In this document: piece after piece, positions 35,012 through 48,500 of the stretch | Numbering within the stretch: the first letter of the stretch is position 1 | How the letters are laid out: each line of letters begins with the position of its first letter | Notes under the pieces: generated by a model | Told to the model about the DNA's origin: nothing | What the model saw: the letters and a program-made list of their open reading frames with translations, nothing else | Databases searched by the model: none | Source of the DNA: Capniomyces stellatus | Lineage: Eukaryota > Kickxellomycota > Harpellomycetes > Harpellales > Legeriomycetaceae | Direction: 5' to 3' | Assembly: GCA_001661515.1 (NCBI GenBank) | Contig: LUVW01000012.1 | Coordinates: 124,001-188,000 of the forward strand | DNA: 64,000 bases | Program-made: the position numbers and the translations under genes

Positions 35012-36420
35012 TCAGTCCTTGGCGTCGTTGATTCCGCCTTCAGTAATAGCAAACACAGCTTCAGACTCTGGCAAACAGGGGGAGTCGTATATTTTGCAGA
35101 TTCTAGTTTCACCTCTTCCTTTACGCAAATACAGTCGAGTGGTGGAGGCATGGGCTATAATATTTCCACCAATTGGCTTTTTGGGATCAGCAGCAAACAT
35201 AGCCATACCGCCGTCTACTTGGGCAACGACTTGGTTTGTGATGACAACAGCAACACCAAACTATAAATGGTTAAACATACAGTTAGTTACAATTCATTGG
35301 TAGCAAATTTAGCAGTAAACACGGCCACTTACTTCGTCAGCGAGTCGTAGAAGCATTCTTAAAAATCGAGCCATGTGCATTTGGCGGGCTGAAAGTTCAC
35401 CTCTTCCAGAGTAATCTGTACGGTATAGGGAGGTGGCACTATCAACAATAAGCAAAGCAAACCGTGACTCTGACATCATGGCAGATGCCTGTATCAAAAG
35501 CGCAGTCTGGTGATCAGAGTTGTAGGCCCTTGCGTAGGCAATATTGTCCAACACCTCTGACCCTTCTAGCCCATATCTATTGGCGACATCCAAAATACGA
35601 TTGGTCCTGAATGTTCCTTCGGTATCAATGTATAAACATTTTCCTTCGCCGCCACCCATGTCAACAGGAAGCTAGATTTATTAAAATACACAAGGGTTTA
35701 AGGATAAATCGATGGTGCCAGTCATGAATATTCGATTGGCCAATATCCTGCGTATACACGAGTTTAAATGTATTTTTACCTGGCACGTAACGGCTAAAGT
35801 GTGGCAAATCTGACTTTTCCCTGTTCTAAACTCTCCAAAAATCTCAGTGATTGACCCTGTTTCAAATCCACCAGCTAATAGCTTATCCAATTCAGTAGAG
35901 CCAGTGGTAATTGATATCATCTCAGATCTACGCTGATGGTAGTCCGAGGCTGTAGTGAAGCCCATTGGAACAAGCTTAGCGGCTATATTTATAGGTGTTG
36001 GCAGTATAAAACGTTAGTGCTTGTCAGACATAGTGCCACCAATAAGAGCCCAATAACAGAGCATGTTCTAAACACCAACCTTCAATGATTAATTTGTCAA
36101 CTTTAGCCTCGGCAAATCCCTTAATCGAAAGAAGTTGTTTTTTTGGTGTATAGGCAACAGCCTCCACCGTAAAATAACCTGCTTCTATCAGCTTCTTTAC
36201 ATCTGTTGCACTGATTCCCACTTCCTAAGTTTTAATCAACAGCAATTGTTTAGAATACAGTGTCTACGGACAGATTAAACAAAACAAAAAATTATTTTTA
36301 CAAACATACCTCAAATTTATGAACACTCAGTGGTCCTGAGGCTCCCTCTTCCTCTTCCTCAACAATCTCAAGGTTTTCTTCAACTTCAATCTCTTCCTCG
36401 GCTACTTGTTGTCTAGGCAT
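35012..36420 (-). CDS. RAD51: RAD51 recombinase
   Basis: Five exons on the minus strand: 36420-36310, 36224-36080, 35982-35780, 35671-35333 and 35260-35012, giving 348 aa (human RAD51 is 339). It forms nucleoprotein filaments on single-stranded DNA and catalyses strand exchange in homologous recombination. The N-terminus is acidic (runs of Glu, residues 9-25). A helix-hairpin-helix segment covers about 38-85. The RecA core has Walker A GEFRTGKS (about 135-142), the YIDTEGTFR strand, Walker B LLIVDS (about 226-231) and an intact C-terminal ATPase part with [14 protein letters not shown] and [10 protein letters not shown]. The Walker A has Arg where most eukaryotic RAD51s also have Arg (GEFRTGKTQ). 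The start is the ATG that supplies the acidic N-terminus. RAD51 converges on the PhyH gene and is divergent from INTS3. Confidence 0.96.
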
Positions 36421-38935
36421 TTTAAGATGATCTGTTTATTTATTTTACTTTTTCAAGTCACTGGTGGTTGTTTAGTGTCTGACTACAAAGTCTAGATTAA
36501 CGAGTTAAAAGATGATTAATGTTATTTTTTTTTTTAAATATAAAAGTACTTGTTAAATAAAGAGGAGTCGAGTAGTAGTATTGAAGAGACGAATAAATTT
36601 AAGCAAAACGCTAAAACCAAAAACGCCATTATTTTTTTTTAACTACTTTTGATTATTTTATTTTTTTTGCTCGGTTTTTTTTTCCAGCTTTTGTAGACTT
36701 ACTTATTAGTTGATAACACTATTTCATCATTGTTTTTCATTGTTTTGCTTTTCGACTTCAAATGGGAAGGGAGTGAGAGGAAATTAAACGCGACGCAGTT
36801 CTTTTTAATTGGACAGCAGTTTATCACCGCCTCTTTATTGGATTATGTCGACAATATTAATAATCATGGTATTTAAGGCAAATCAAAGCATATAAAGCTG
36901 TTTTAATTGCTGAAAAGTTGGGTTGGTATTTACAAATCGAATCTAAAACCACAGTAAGCCATGCTCCAATTATATACTTGCGTCCTTAACACTAAACGCC
37001 TTTGTTCCTTGTTCTCAAAACTGGATTGCTGATATGTTTTTTTATTATTGAAATTGTATTGTTGATATTTTTTGCTAGCCTACCAAAGCACACAACTTTG
37101 CAGCTTTAATTTTAATGTATGAATGTGCTGTATGTATATTTTCTCCCAGTAAGACTAATGTTAGACGTCATAGGTTAAGTGTTAGTTTAACCACGGCATA
37201 TTACGATCGTAAATGTATTGACAAGCCTAACCCAAGTACAACTATCATACACGCCGACAGCTAGTACAGTGCTGAATTTCGGCTGAACAAAAGCGTAGAT
37301 AGTCGGGATAAAGCTGGGCAAATATAACCCTGGAATGTCCAAAACATGTTAAGCAAATCCTTAGCTTGTCCAATGGAAAAGACCTAGTACATAAATATAT
37401 TTTTCAAGTAAGCCATCAGGACTAGAAGAATAAAAACAAAACCTGCTAAACAAAAAAAACTAGTGAGCATGCAAATTTTCTCAAACTGAACCCGATTAAA
37501 CCACTTTTTTATTTATTCACTATATTGAAGTATAATTTTTAGTTGCTTTTTGTCCAGGTTTTATCAAAGTTTACTAAATTTTCCATAATTCGACACTAAA
37601 ATTAATTCAGAGGAGTATACTCTTCTAATCTTTAATTGTTGTAGTCAGATTACTCTTTTATTTTTTTTTCTGAACCTAAGCACACCAATTAACTTGGCAA
37701 CGTATAGTATTAGGGATTTGGATAGGCCAAGAGATATATAAGATTTCTTTGCTAAAGGATAGTTTGCTCGTAACTACCTTAATTCAGATTCAACTGTTGT
37801 CGTAAATAAAAAAGGCTACAAAAGTTGATTCGTTCTCTACGATTGTGATACTTTGAGACAATATTTTCTCTCGCATTTAAGCAACCGTAATCATAATCGC
37901 AATCATATTCGCACCCACATTCACAAACAGAAATATTAGATATTAGCTTTGCCAATATTTGCATACAATTTCGGTGTCTTTTACTAAAACGAATTTTGAT
38001 CCCATTTTGGTTACAAAGTGACTTTAAAAGCCAAAACCATCGCTTTGTTACTGCTCAATTGTTGTTGAGATTCTACAATCTGCTTTTGAAAAGCTTTGGA
38101 ATTCCTCTTTAGTACTTTTAAACCTGAATTGTGCTGATTTCAAATCGGAGCAAGAATCAATCAAGGGTAGATAGACTGTCTGATTTATTTGTGCATTCCA
38201 AAAATAGTCATTTACAGAGTGCATTTCAAAACAAGATTCTTGGCTTTATACACAATAAACCATTTAGGTGCAAATATCTTTAATTTTTTTCTGATTTGAT
38301 AAACTACCAAAAAGGTGGAGATAGAAAGACTAGGTGACATATTGTTGATACAGTAAGTTGGTATTATTAAAACAAGTTTAAATTCAAGATTTCACTTTAT
38401 TTTTTTAAATTTTTTTTTGACTTTAACTTCTATAAATTTAGAAAATGAACTTTATTAGGCAACAATGATTGAAATTAAATGATAAAACACCAGTAAGCGT
38501 TAATGAGAATTTATATAAAACAAAACAAATAAAAATAGAGAACGACTTGGATAGATTTTGATACGAAGACGTGAAAAGGCGATTTAAATTGGCTATTCGA
38601 TACGATAAATTGGAAGTAAATGGAACGCGACAGCAAAGTGCTTTTTTTCAGTATTGTCAAAGGTCGCATATATTAAAGTACAGGTGGTGATAAGGAGTAA
38701 TAAATACACTGAAATTGACGAGTAAGAACAACAACAAAGGAAAACAAAAAGGAAAACAAAAAGGAAAACAAAAAGGGAAACGAAAAGAGAAGACATAGAG
38801 GTCAGAGCGTGAAATAAAGTGGCAAAAATTCTTTAAATCACAGTAGATAGAGTTGGGTATAGCGGATATAAAGTCATAGAGAGAGGCGAAAAGGGGTGGT
38901 GCAAGCAAGAATAAAATATTGAAATTTGAGTAAAA
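36421..38935. other. 2.5-kb region between divergent RAD51 and INTS3
   Basis: No gene is supported. AT-rich with many T/A homopolymers. It should contain the promoters of both flanking genes. A 12-bp purine-rich tandem repeat lies about 150 bases before the INTS3 start (listed separately). Confidence 0.6.
38739..38787 (+). repeat. 12-bp tandem repeat GGAAAACAAAAA, about four copies
   Basis: Three perfect copies and one variant lie about 150 bases upstream of the INTS3 start codon, in the probable promoter or leader. Confidence 0.85.
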
Positions 38936-41900
38936 ATGGAAGGAGAGGTACCAGAGGTACTTGAAAAGAGGCCCGAGCTTTTCAATCTTAAAAGCATTGA
39001 TGTGGTTGAGCCGTACCAGCAAGTAAGGTTTTAAAAAATAGTAAATGAATAATAGCGACCCAAAAGTGTTGTGCAAGTAATTGAACTCTTGGTGTGTCAA
39101 GTTTGCTGGTTTTATAGCCCATTTGAAGCAGCGTTGGTAGTAAACAAATCTTTGAATGTAAAACATAGAAACTTTTTGAGTGTCATGAAAAAATCTCAAA
39201 CGAGCTGGCGGGGAAGCCTGAAATGGAGGCACACGTTTTATTGCAGGAAATGGCAAGTTGAAGTTGGATATTGTATAACAATAGTTCTAATGCTGATAAT
39301 AAAGAGTTGGGTTAAAATATTTTAAAAAGGCTAAACGAACGCAACAAACGAATAAATTTAATAGGCGTCAGCTAGCATGGAAAGTCATTGTGAGCTGATA
39401 GATGGATTGGTTTATGGGATATTGGTGTTTCCTGATAAAGCACAGTCGGTAAGGATATTTTAACTGTTGAATATATTCCCTCTTTATACACACAGAAAGT
39501 TATATGCTAAACTATGTATTCATATCGACCTGTTACATCAACTGACACACAAATACATGTTTGTTAATAAACAAAATAGCACTACCAAAACGTGTTATTC
39601 GTTAGTCGAGATGGATTTGCACATATAGTCTCAAGACTTAGACAGTTGGTGTCATCGTTCAAGTTCCATTTAATCAAGGAAAACGTCAGAAAGCAAGTAA
39701 GTATGCTCGGTTGCCGCACAAATAGTGTAGTAAAATTATGGTTAGCCGAGCTATTAGAGAATGTGTTACTGGATTGTGGTTATAGTTGAGTAAATGGTAA
39801 ACAGAAGCTAACAGTTAGGTTGATTGGGAATGGTGGTATAGCTTTTTTGGCTGCTGAACGAGCTGTGCAAGGTGCATGCACAGGGGTTGCATCAGATAAT
39901 GATATTCCTGAGTAAACAGATGCGAGGAGGAGATATATCAAGGCCCAATATTAGGCTATGTCAGTACATGCTGGATTTTACAATGATGAACAAGTAAGTG
40001 TGGTAAAGCAACATATATTTATGGATATGCGTTTGTAGTTGGTGTGATATTCAAGAAGCAGTAAACCGTTTTATTTTTCACTTATGATTGATGTTGCTGT
40101 TGTTGCTGTTGCTGTTGTTGGTTGGTGTAATTTTAGAGAGTGGGTCTATCAGTCGCCAGTGTTAATAGCAACGCTGTTTTACGCGTTTAGTCGATTGATA
40201 CTTGACCACTCAAAGTTTGCAGAGCTACGAGAGTTAGAGTGTGATTTGGTGGTGATGTTGGTAAAAGAAAAGGTAACAGCGCATGTTTGTGCAGTGGAAG
40301 AGTCATTGACCTAATTTTAATTTGAAGGACGTAATTAATGAATATGAAAACTGTAGTTTTTAGAATGTAGCGCGGTTGGCAGGGATATGATTAGAGCATT
40401 GCAGGACATCGCGACAATACCACAAATCAAGGCTCTATGGAGAGAGATACTTTTTGAGCCTAAAAATATCAATACGCGGTTTGAGGGAATATGGCAACTA
40501 CTAAGGGTTCCTACGCCCAAAGGGTTTTTAGCAAACAGATTGACGTTTGATATGGAGCGAAAGCTATTGTTTATTCTTGAGCGGGTAAGAATGGTAGAGA
40601 AATATATAAGACATAGATATGTGGGCGTATTGAATTTGGCAGCAAGCGATAAAAATTCTAAACTTGTATGTGGACTTGATTGATAAAATATAGTTAAAGA
40701 TGCACACTTTTCAGCGGAATTTGTCGTGGTTTACACAGCAGTTCCTGTCGACACCCGAGTCAGACTCGTTGTTTAGCGATATAATACGGTACATTGTAGG
40801 GGTTTTTCACCCAACAAACCAACAGCTGGCGTCAGACTTGGTTCCACGATATGTGTTGATTGGGGCAATATTCCGAACAATACGATCGCCAGTAGCTGCA
40901 GCAAACGCCAAGCTGTCGTTTATATACGACTTTTTGTTTTTCGAACCAACTGCTGACAGCATTATGAATATAGGTAAAGTGGAACATTTAATTAAATGCA
41001 ATTATAACCTAAAGCTCAGCAATGCAAGAGTGAACGGGGGGGGGGTGAGGTGGTTGGGGTTGGAGAACAGAAATATATTCAAATGTAGGTGTTTGAATGT
41101 ATTTAATAGAGCCAGTGATCCTGTTTATGGACCGATCCTTGGATAGATATACATATTTGACGGTCACTATAATAGAGTTCCTTGGGTATACATCAGAGGC
41201 ATACCATGCATCGTTGTCAGACTCGATTCGGAGGTCGATAGGGTTGGCAATGGAAACAGCTGTGGTTAAAGGAGTGTTAGGAAACTTAGGGCGAATATAC
41301 GACCACCCGCAGATGCCAGTGAATGTAAAGAAGCAGATGAGACGGCTTTTCCCGAAGCTCTTGGCAGATGTACGAGTTGCAGAGGCTTTAAAAGATCAGA
41401 ACGGCAAGTCTGTTGGAGTCGATGAACCAAGTCAGTCAACTGTAGGCGGTGCGGGAGAGAGTAAAAGTAAAGGCGAGGTATATAACGAAAAGCGTGAAGA
41501 TAATTCAATAGATTTGTGCGAGCTTGAAGATACGCTACGAAGTCAGGAGGCAGAAAATATGATGAGTGTGGATTTAAAGCCAGAAAATAAAGCAGGTGGA
41601 CAGGTAGCTCAAGTAGGAGCAGAAAAAAGTGTTGGACTTGAGGGTGGGGATAAGGAAGGAGATGAAGATGGGGATGAAGGTGGTGATGGAGGAAACTATT
41701 ATCCAGGAATGTATGAGGTGATTGATTACTCTGCCGCCTCACTAAACTACGATGCAGAGCAAAATATTGAGGCGATGCAGACTACTGAGGAGTATGAGTA
41801 TGAAAATGGCTTTAACGGTGGCGATGGTAGCAGCGGAAATGTAGATGAGAACAGGAGTGTGAATACACGGCGTATCGAGTTTGCCAATGCGTCTCCTGAA

Positions 41901-44900
41901 CACATAGCAATGGTGGGAGAGCTAAAGGCCAGCTACATTACCAACAAGGACTACCTGAAGGAAGATGAAGTATCAGATGGGGACTCGAGTGATGGTGCCG
42001 GCTCGGTTGGAGGGAAAATAGTATACAATACTGTTGATAGTGATGGACAGGAAGAGACAGAGTTTGGGGACGAAGACGAAAGCCAGGGTCCGGCATATGG
42101 TAGAGCAAAAAGCGGTATTGCGGTGGGATTGGGTAGAGTTGGAGGTGACAATATAGGGAACGAGGAAATGGGAATGGAGGAAGAAGGCGAAGAAGCAGGC
42201 GTTAACAGTAGCGATGAGAATGAGGGTGTAGGCATTGATGAAGATGAAAACGAAAACGAAAACGAAAACGAAAATGAACACGACAACGAACACGAAGTGG
42301 AAAGTGAGGATGAAGGAGGAGGTGAGGATAATGAGATTTTGAAAGAGTTAATGCATGATCCTTCGCTGTGGCTGTTTGGGTCAGTTCCTGAAGATTTGTA
42401 TTCAGCAGTATCAAACAATGATGAAGAGAAGGCACATAGCATTTTGCAGGAGCTTTTCAAGATGTTTTTGGAAACGGAGGTTTCACCAGCGATTTTAGGA
42501 AAGATTGTGGGGTTGATATTACTTGACTCCAACCTGGAAGATGTGGAGATGAACAAGGAGTTTGAAAGTAACGGCAACAATATGGCTGTTGAGCACGATT
42601 TGGTGTACGAGCTGTGCGAGTTGGTAATAGGCCAGTGCGATACAGAGATTCCTGGTCAACTAAATTCTGGGCTAGAGAGTGGTGGGTTGTTGCCAACAGG
42701 GAGAAGAAGCCTGGGGTTGTTGCATTATGCATCAGAAAGCTTCCCAGCAATAGGATTTAGATGGTTTATTTATTCAGCGTTGAAGTGCAAAAGGCCGCGT
42801 TTGTATGATGGATGTGTGAATTTTGAGTTTGAGGAAAAAGAAAAAACCAATGAACATGAGAATATGGTTAGAGATGTTAACTTTAAAGAGGTGTTTTCAA
42901 ACGACATGGCGCTGTTTAGGGAGTCTTTTGAGAATTTGTTCTACCAGTCGTTGGAAACCATATATGGCTACTACCCAAATTTTGTTGTAGGTAACCACAA
43001 GCTGTTGCAGGTTATAACCTCGTCTATACTGCAGCCGCAACTACAGAGGGTTATTTACTGGCTGTCAACAGGGGCATTGGTGTTGTTTGGTAATAACCCA
43101 AGCAAAGTGGTTTTGAGTACCCTGGAATGGGAGCCAAGCGACCAAGTAAGCGCCTGGCAGATGCTGAATGTTGAAGTTGCTGGCGATTGCAAACGAGTTT
43201 TGGGGCTGTGCAGTTTCTTTGGGTCTTGTTTGAAAGGCTTGAAGCCTAAAGATTTTGGATTGGACCCGGAGTTGGGATTTGAGTCCGGCTTGTATCTAGA
43301 TTCAGACTCAGGTTCAGATTCAGATTCAGGACCAGGGCTAGTACCAGGTTCGGACTTGGATTGGTCCCTGCATGCTGAGGCGGCCAATGGATTGTTTATG
43401 GTGTTGTGTGGGTCAATTCCAACACCGACATTGTTATCGGCCCTGGCGCTTTTTTATAGAAGCAGTATAAAGACAGTATCTGATATTGGGCATCAAGAAA
43501 ATGCGGTTGGGGGTGATGCTGAAACGAGGGGCGCGGCTGAATCCAAAGCCCTGCTAAATGGCGAGAATTTATCAGCGCTTCATTATATCCCGATGTCTGT
43601 TTTGTCGGTTTGGGTAAGAACCCGGTTTGAAAGTTTAAAAACGTCGATTTTGGAACTAGCACTAAACAAAGAGTTGCGCAAAGCATCAGGCAGTGCTGGC
43701 GACCAACTTGCTGAAAGTGGGACTGGTAGTGATGAAGCCAAGGCCAGTGGTGGAAGTGATGGTATTTTATGTTTTATTGAGGATTGGAAAACCTTTGACG
43801 TTAGATCAAGTGCTCTGATTGATGAGATTATTGAGGAAGCCAAGTCCAGGACGAGTTGTGTAGTTGAAGACATAGCTGAACCAAACGTACCCAATGGTAC
43901 AATGGATGGAAATGGGGACATGACGCATACGGGCTTTGATACAAAATTGGGGTCAAGTTCAGACCCAAATCAAAACTCAGACCCAAATCAAAACTCAGAC
44001 TCAGAATCGAAAATAAAGACAAAAGATATAAAAGGTAAGGGTAGGAGCAAGGGCAAGGGCAAGGACAAGGAGATCAAGAGCAAGGAGGTCAAAGCCAAGG
44101 GTAGAGGCAAAGGTAAGAGCAAAGATAAAAACAAAGCTGGTGGGCCAGGTTCAAGCTCAGACTCATCTACGGACATGCCGCTACAGAGACATATGAGTTC
44201 GGGGATAAATACGGAGGTTCATTCAGGGTTTATCGAGCAAGGCTTGAGCAGCGAGAATCAGAACGAGAGTTTCAAGGCTGTGGCAAGGCTATTTGATAAT
44301 GACAATGGCACAGAAGGTGTGTTTGGTAACCAATCTAGTGGAGTCATCAATATGGCCGAGCTAAACCCGATCCAAGTAGGCTCGCAGTTGGGTGAAAGTG
44401 TTTTCCCAACGGACTTTTTCAATTCGATACCAAACAGTAATGTAGCCAACAGCAGTCTGGTTTACAACACAAACCAGCCAACCAATGGTAATGGATATTC
44501 AGGCAATGGCAACGGAGTCATAGGCATCAACGAAATGGTGTCAACGCAGAGCGACAAGATTCGAGAAATGATGTTTGACCAGCAGGCTCAGCAAGTTCAG
44601 CAAGTTCAGCAAGTTCAGCAAGAAAGTCAGTACATGGAATTACAGAGTATGCAGATGATGGTAGGTCAAATGAAACAGCAGCATCAGCAGCTTTCGCAGC
44701 AGCAAAGCCATCTACAGGCACAGTTACAGCAGGCGAGTAATCAGTCACAATCGATAGCGATACAGCGACAGCAAATCATGGTTCATCAGAGCCAGTTGAG
44801 GCTAGCACAGCAGATCCAGAATATCGAGCAGCAAATCAAAGGTCAAATACGACTGATCCAGCAACAACATAGTTTGGGGTTTGATGGAAATTCGGGTAAT

Positions 44901-45326
44901 GTTCAGATAATTGGGCTGAACCAAATTGAATACCAGCACGCAATGAACTCTACACCACAACAAAAACAAAGCCAGCAACAACAAATACAGTTACAGCACC
45001 AAATTATGGAGTTTAGGCAACAACAACAGCGACAGATGGCACAGGTCAGTAATGATCAAATGTTTGCTATAGGGTCATCACCCACAGCTATAAACAACAG
45101 GTTAGGAATAGGAATAGGAGTAGGAATAGGATTGGACTTGGATATGGGTATGGGTATGAATTTGGGAATGGGTACAAGCACCGATTTATCGAACAATTTG
45201 ATGTTGAATATGGTACCAAGCAACTTGGAGATTCCAGATCAATATAGCAATGTGATTGATGGGGGAGTTAATGCTAAAAAGAAGCGAAAAATAGCTGTTG
45301 AATCTGACGAAGAGCAGTCGCCGTAG
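38936..45326 (+). CDS. INTS3: Integrator complex subunit 3 / SOSS-A homologue
   Basis: Nine exons: 38936-39022, 39169-39252, 39365-39448, 39580-39696, 39842-39993, 40137-40272, 40357-40584, 40694-40973 and 41110-45326. They join in frame to 1794 aa; animal INTS3 is about 1040. INTS3 is a helical-repeat scaffold of the Integrator RNA-cleavage/phosphatase complex and of the SOSS single-strand-DNA sensor. Diagnostic blocks appear in family order: VSRDGFAHIV, LFWLLNELC, SKQMRGGDIS, EWVYQSPVLIA, FLECSAVGRDMI, LTFDMERKLLF, FLSTPESDSLF with IIRYIVGVFHPTNQ, and SPVAAANAKLSF with DSIMNIEP. The C-terminal helical part matches weakly (about 810-1280; WLFGS, ALKCKRP, TLEWEPSDQVSAWQ). Additions are an acidic D/E-rich segment (about 566-800), a Gln-rich tail (about 1545-1706) and a terminal KKKRK nuclear signal. 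Intron 2 appears to use a GC donor. It converges on PRP22. Confidence 0.92.
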
Positions 45327-45510
45327 AATTTATTGAATATAAACGAGAAATTATAATTTAATTACTTTTTATTATTTATTTATTATTGTTATTTATTTAC
45401 TATTATTATTATTGTTATTATTTATACTTGAGATTTAAAATAAAAAGGAGAAATGAAATAGAAGAGAGGGAGTAGAAAACAGAAGGGTGAGAGGAATAAA
45501 TACGGGAGAG

Positions 45511-48500
45511 TTAACCAAAAGTTTGACTAGCACGGGCATGTTGTTTGACGCGGGATAACCTCCATTCGTTGGGTTTCTCGTACTTGTTCTGCAGTGGTTC
45601 AAGCCGTTCGTTACGTTTTCTTTTAGAAATCTTTGTGACATCAGCGACTTTGAAGAAGGTGGGGGCGGCTTCGATGAGCCATTTGGGTTCAATAGCAGTT
45701 GCTTCGCGCATGTACTCTTTGCTGGTCATGACAAGTTCGTGGTAAATAACCCATTCAGGTGCCTTGTTGAAGAGGGCGCTGCTCGGATGCAAAAACACGG
45801 GAGTGCCCTCAACCAGGGTTTTGTAGCCCTCGGTTGGGTCCTTTTTGGCGGCGTGGCGGAAAAACCCTGCACACAAGGCCTTGCAAACCGGGGTAAAGTT
45901 CCTCTTGCCACAGCTGATGATGTCTTGTTTGTACCTGTCCATAATGCCAAGCATTTGTTTTCTAATGTCGGCAGCGCGCCGCATGGAGCGGACCTGGACA
46001 AAGTTGTCAAAGCACCAACTGTTGCTGAACTTTGACGCCTTCCACGCGTTGTAAACGGCGAGCAAGGTCATGTGGTCGCCCTCAGCCTGGTGAAACTTGG
46101 CTTTTTTTGAGTCTGCAAGCGACTGCTTTTCCTTTGGGCGGTAGAAAATGGTTCCTCCAATCGACAGCATAGCCACAATCGTCAACGCCTCCTCGCTGCA
46201 CTTGAGCTCTGCGCTAATCAGCAGGGTCTTTGACAGCTCAGGGTTCATTGGGAACTCGGCCATCTTTCTTCCTAGTCGCGTCAACAGCCCCTCTTCATCG
46301 AGGGCACCCAGCGCATAGAGCAGTTCGAGGGCGGACACCAGGGTCTGGATGGGCGGAGGATCCATAAAGTCAAAGTTGACGAGATCGTTTATGCCCATGG
46401 CCTTGAGCGTGAGAACAGTGGTGGATAGATTTGTTCGCTGGATTTCAGGAACGCTGTTTGGGAGCATTTCGTTTCTGTACGCAGCCTCTGTGTACAGCCG
46501 GTAGCACTTTCCCGGGCCGGTTCGCCCAGCTCTGCCCGACCGCTGCCTGGACTGGGCCTGGGAAATGGGGGTTACTACAAGCTGGTCCATGCCGGCCTTT
46601 GCGTCGTAAGTATTTTGCTTGACAAAGCCTGGGTCAACAACGTAGTAGATCCCATCAATGGTAATGGACGTTTCGGCAATGTTTGTTGCTATCACCAGCT
46701 TGCGCGAGCCTGGTGGCGCTGGGTCAAAAATCTTACTCTGCATTTCGGAGGGCAATGACGAGTATACAGGAAGAATGATGAGCTCGGGAACCATTGACCC
46801 AAGCGCCTTCATTCTCTCGTATAGAGTCTCGCAGGCGGTGTCAATTTCCTCCTGACCAGTCAAAAACAGCAGAATGTCGCCAGCAGGCTCGGTCAAATGG
46901 ATCTGCATCACAGTGATCAGGGACGAGTCCAGGTAGTCAGACTCTGGCTCACGCGCATACAGCACCTCTACGGGGTATGTCCTGCCAGGAATGGTGAAAA
47001 TCGGGCAGTTGAAAAAGTACTTGCTGAACTTTTCAGCGTCCAGAGTAGCCGATGTGACAATCAGCTTCAAGTCCGGCCTGGTCTGGATGGTTCCCTTCAG
47101 CAGGCCAAACAGCACGTCAGTTGCAATTGTGCGCTCGTGAGCCTCGTCCAAGATAATCACCGAGTACCCCATCAGCTCAGGATCAATCAGGATCTCCCTC
47201 ATCAGCATTCCGTCAGTCATGAACTTAATCTTTGTCTCGTTGCTTGTACAGTCCTCAAATCTAATGGTGTACCCCACCTCTGCCCCCAGCCGACACCCCA
47301 CTTCCTCGGCTACCCTCTTGGCTACACTTGCAGCTGCCATTCGTCTTGGCTGTGTGCATCCTATCCGCTTCCCGGCATGCAATCCGTCCTCGTACAGGTA
47401 CTGGGCCATCTGCGTTGTTTTCCCTGACCCCGTGTCCCCAACAACCACCAGAACCTGATTTTCGCTGACTGCATTGATCAGCGACTGGCGGAGCTTGTAC
47501 GTTGGCAGGCTTTTCCGCTGCTGGCTGATCGTCATGTCTGTGATTTTTCCGTACGTTGTGCTCTTGCTCTCCACCGCCTTTTTCCATTCTGGCTGCTCCA
47601 CCTCCCGCGGCCTCCCCTCAAATCCCATCTCCCCATTCCCTGCCCCCTGTGCGCCCCCGCCTCTCATGTCTACTGCAAAGTTTCTTTCTCCAGGCGCTGC
47701 CATCGGATCCACCCACGCTGCGTTAACGTCCCTTGCTATGCTGTCCAGCTCTGCCTGTACTTGCTGGTTCTTCATCTCCTTTCTCTCCTTGGCCAACGCC
47801 GCCCCCGCCAGTGCCGCTCTGTTCAGCGTCCCGTCAGGCGCCTTCACTACTTTTATTGGGCTGAGTTGCAGTGAACTGTGTGTCTGTCCCCGCAAAAACA
47901 CCGGCTCCTCCTCCCGAAGCTCTATATCCATCTCCTCCTCTGTCTCCTCAAACCCTATTGCCCCTGTTTCGTCATCCAGGTCTGGGTAGTCTGCTGCATC
48001 AAGTGCTCCTGCCGCTATAAGCTGCTTTATCTCCCATTTCTCTGGCGACGCTAACCTCTTCCCCGCCTTGCTTTCCACCAGCCTTTGTGACCCCACCTTC
48101 TCTTCATCAATACTTTCCAGTCCGCTTGGCTCTGCCGAAATCGTCACCACCTCCTTTCCAGGATACAAATGAGGCGTCAAGTCCCTTCCCGTTACCTGGT
48201 CCACATCCTTCATTGATAGCCCCAGCCTGCTCCCAATTATCGACATCACTTTTACATACACCTCTTGGTTTCTAGACAAAACCTCCCGCGCGTTATTTAT
48301 TCGCACCCCAGCCTGGATCGCCGATATATGCACCATCCCTTCCACCCTCCCTTTAATCCCCTCAACATTCACAAACACCCCAAAATCTTTCAAATTCGAC
48401 ACCTTTCCCTTGTAAATCTTGTACAAAACTGCACTATCATCCAACTTTGACTCTCTTGAGTTTCTATCCTCCCCCTTACATCTTCCTCCCCTACCGTCTT

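Noticed and set aside
39697..39789. Continuation of INTS3 exon 4 past a GTAAGT site, reading KLWLAELL
   Set aside because: It resembled the expected helix by chance. Splicing from the GTAAGT at 39697 to 39842 gives LFWLLNELC and the next family blocks without gaps.
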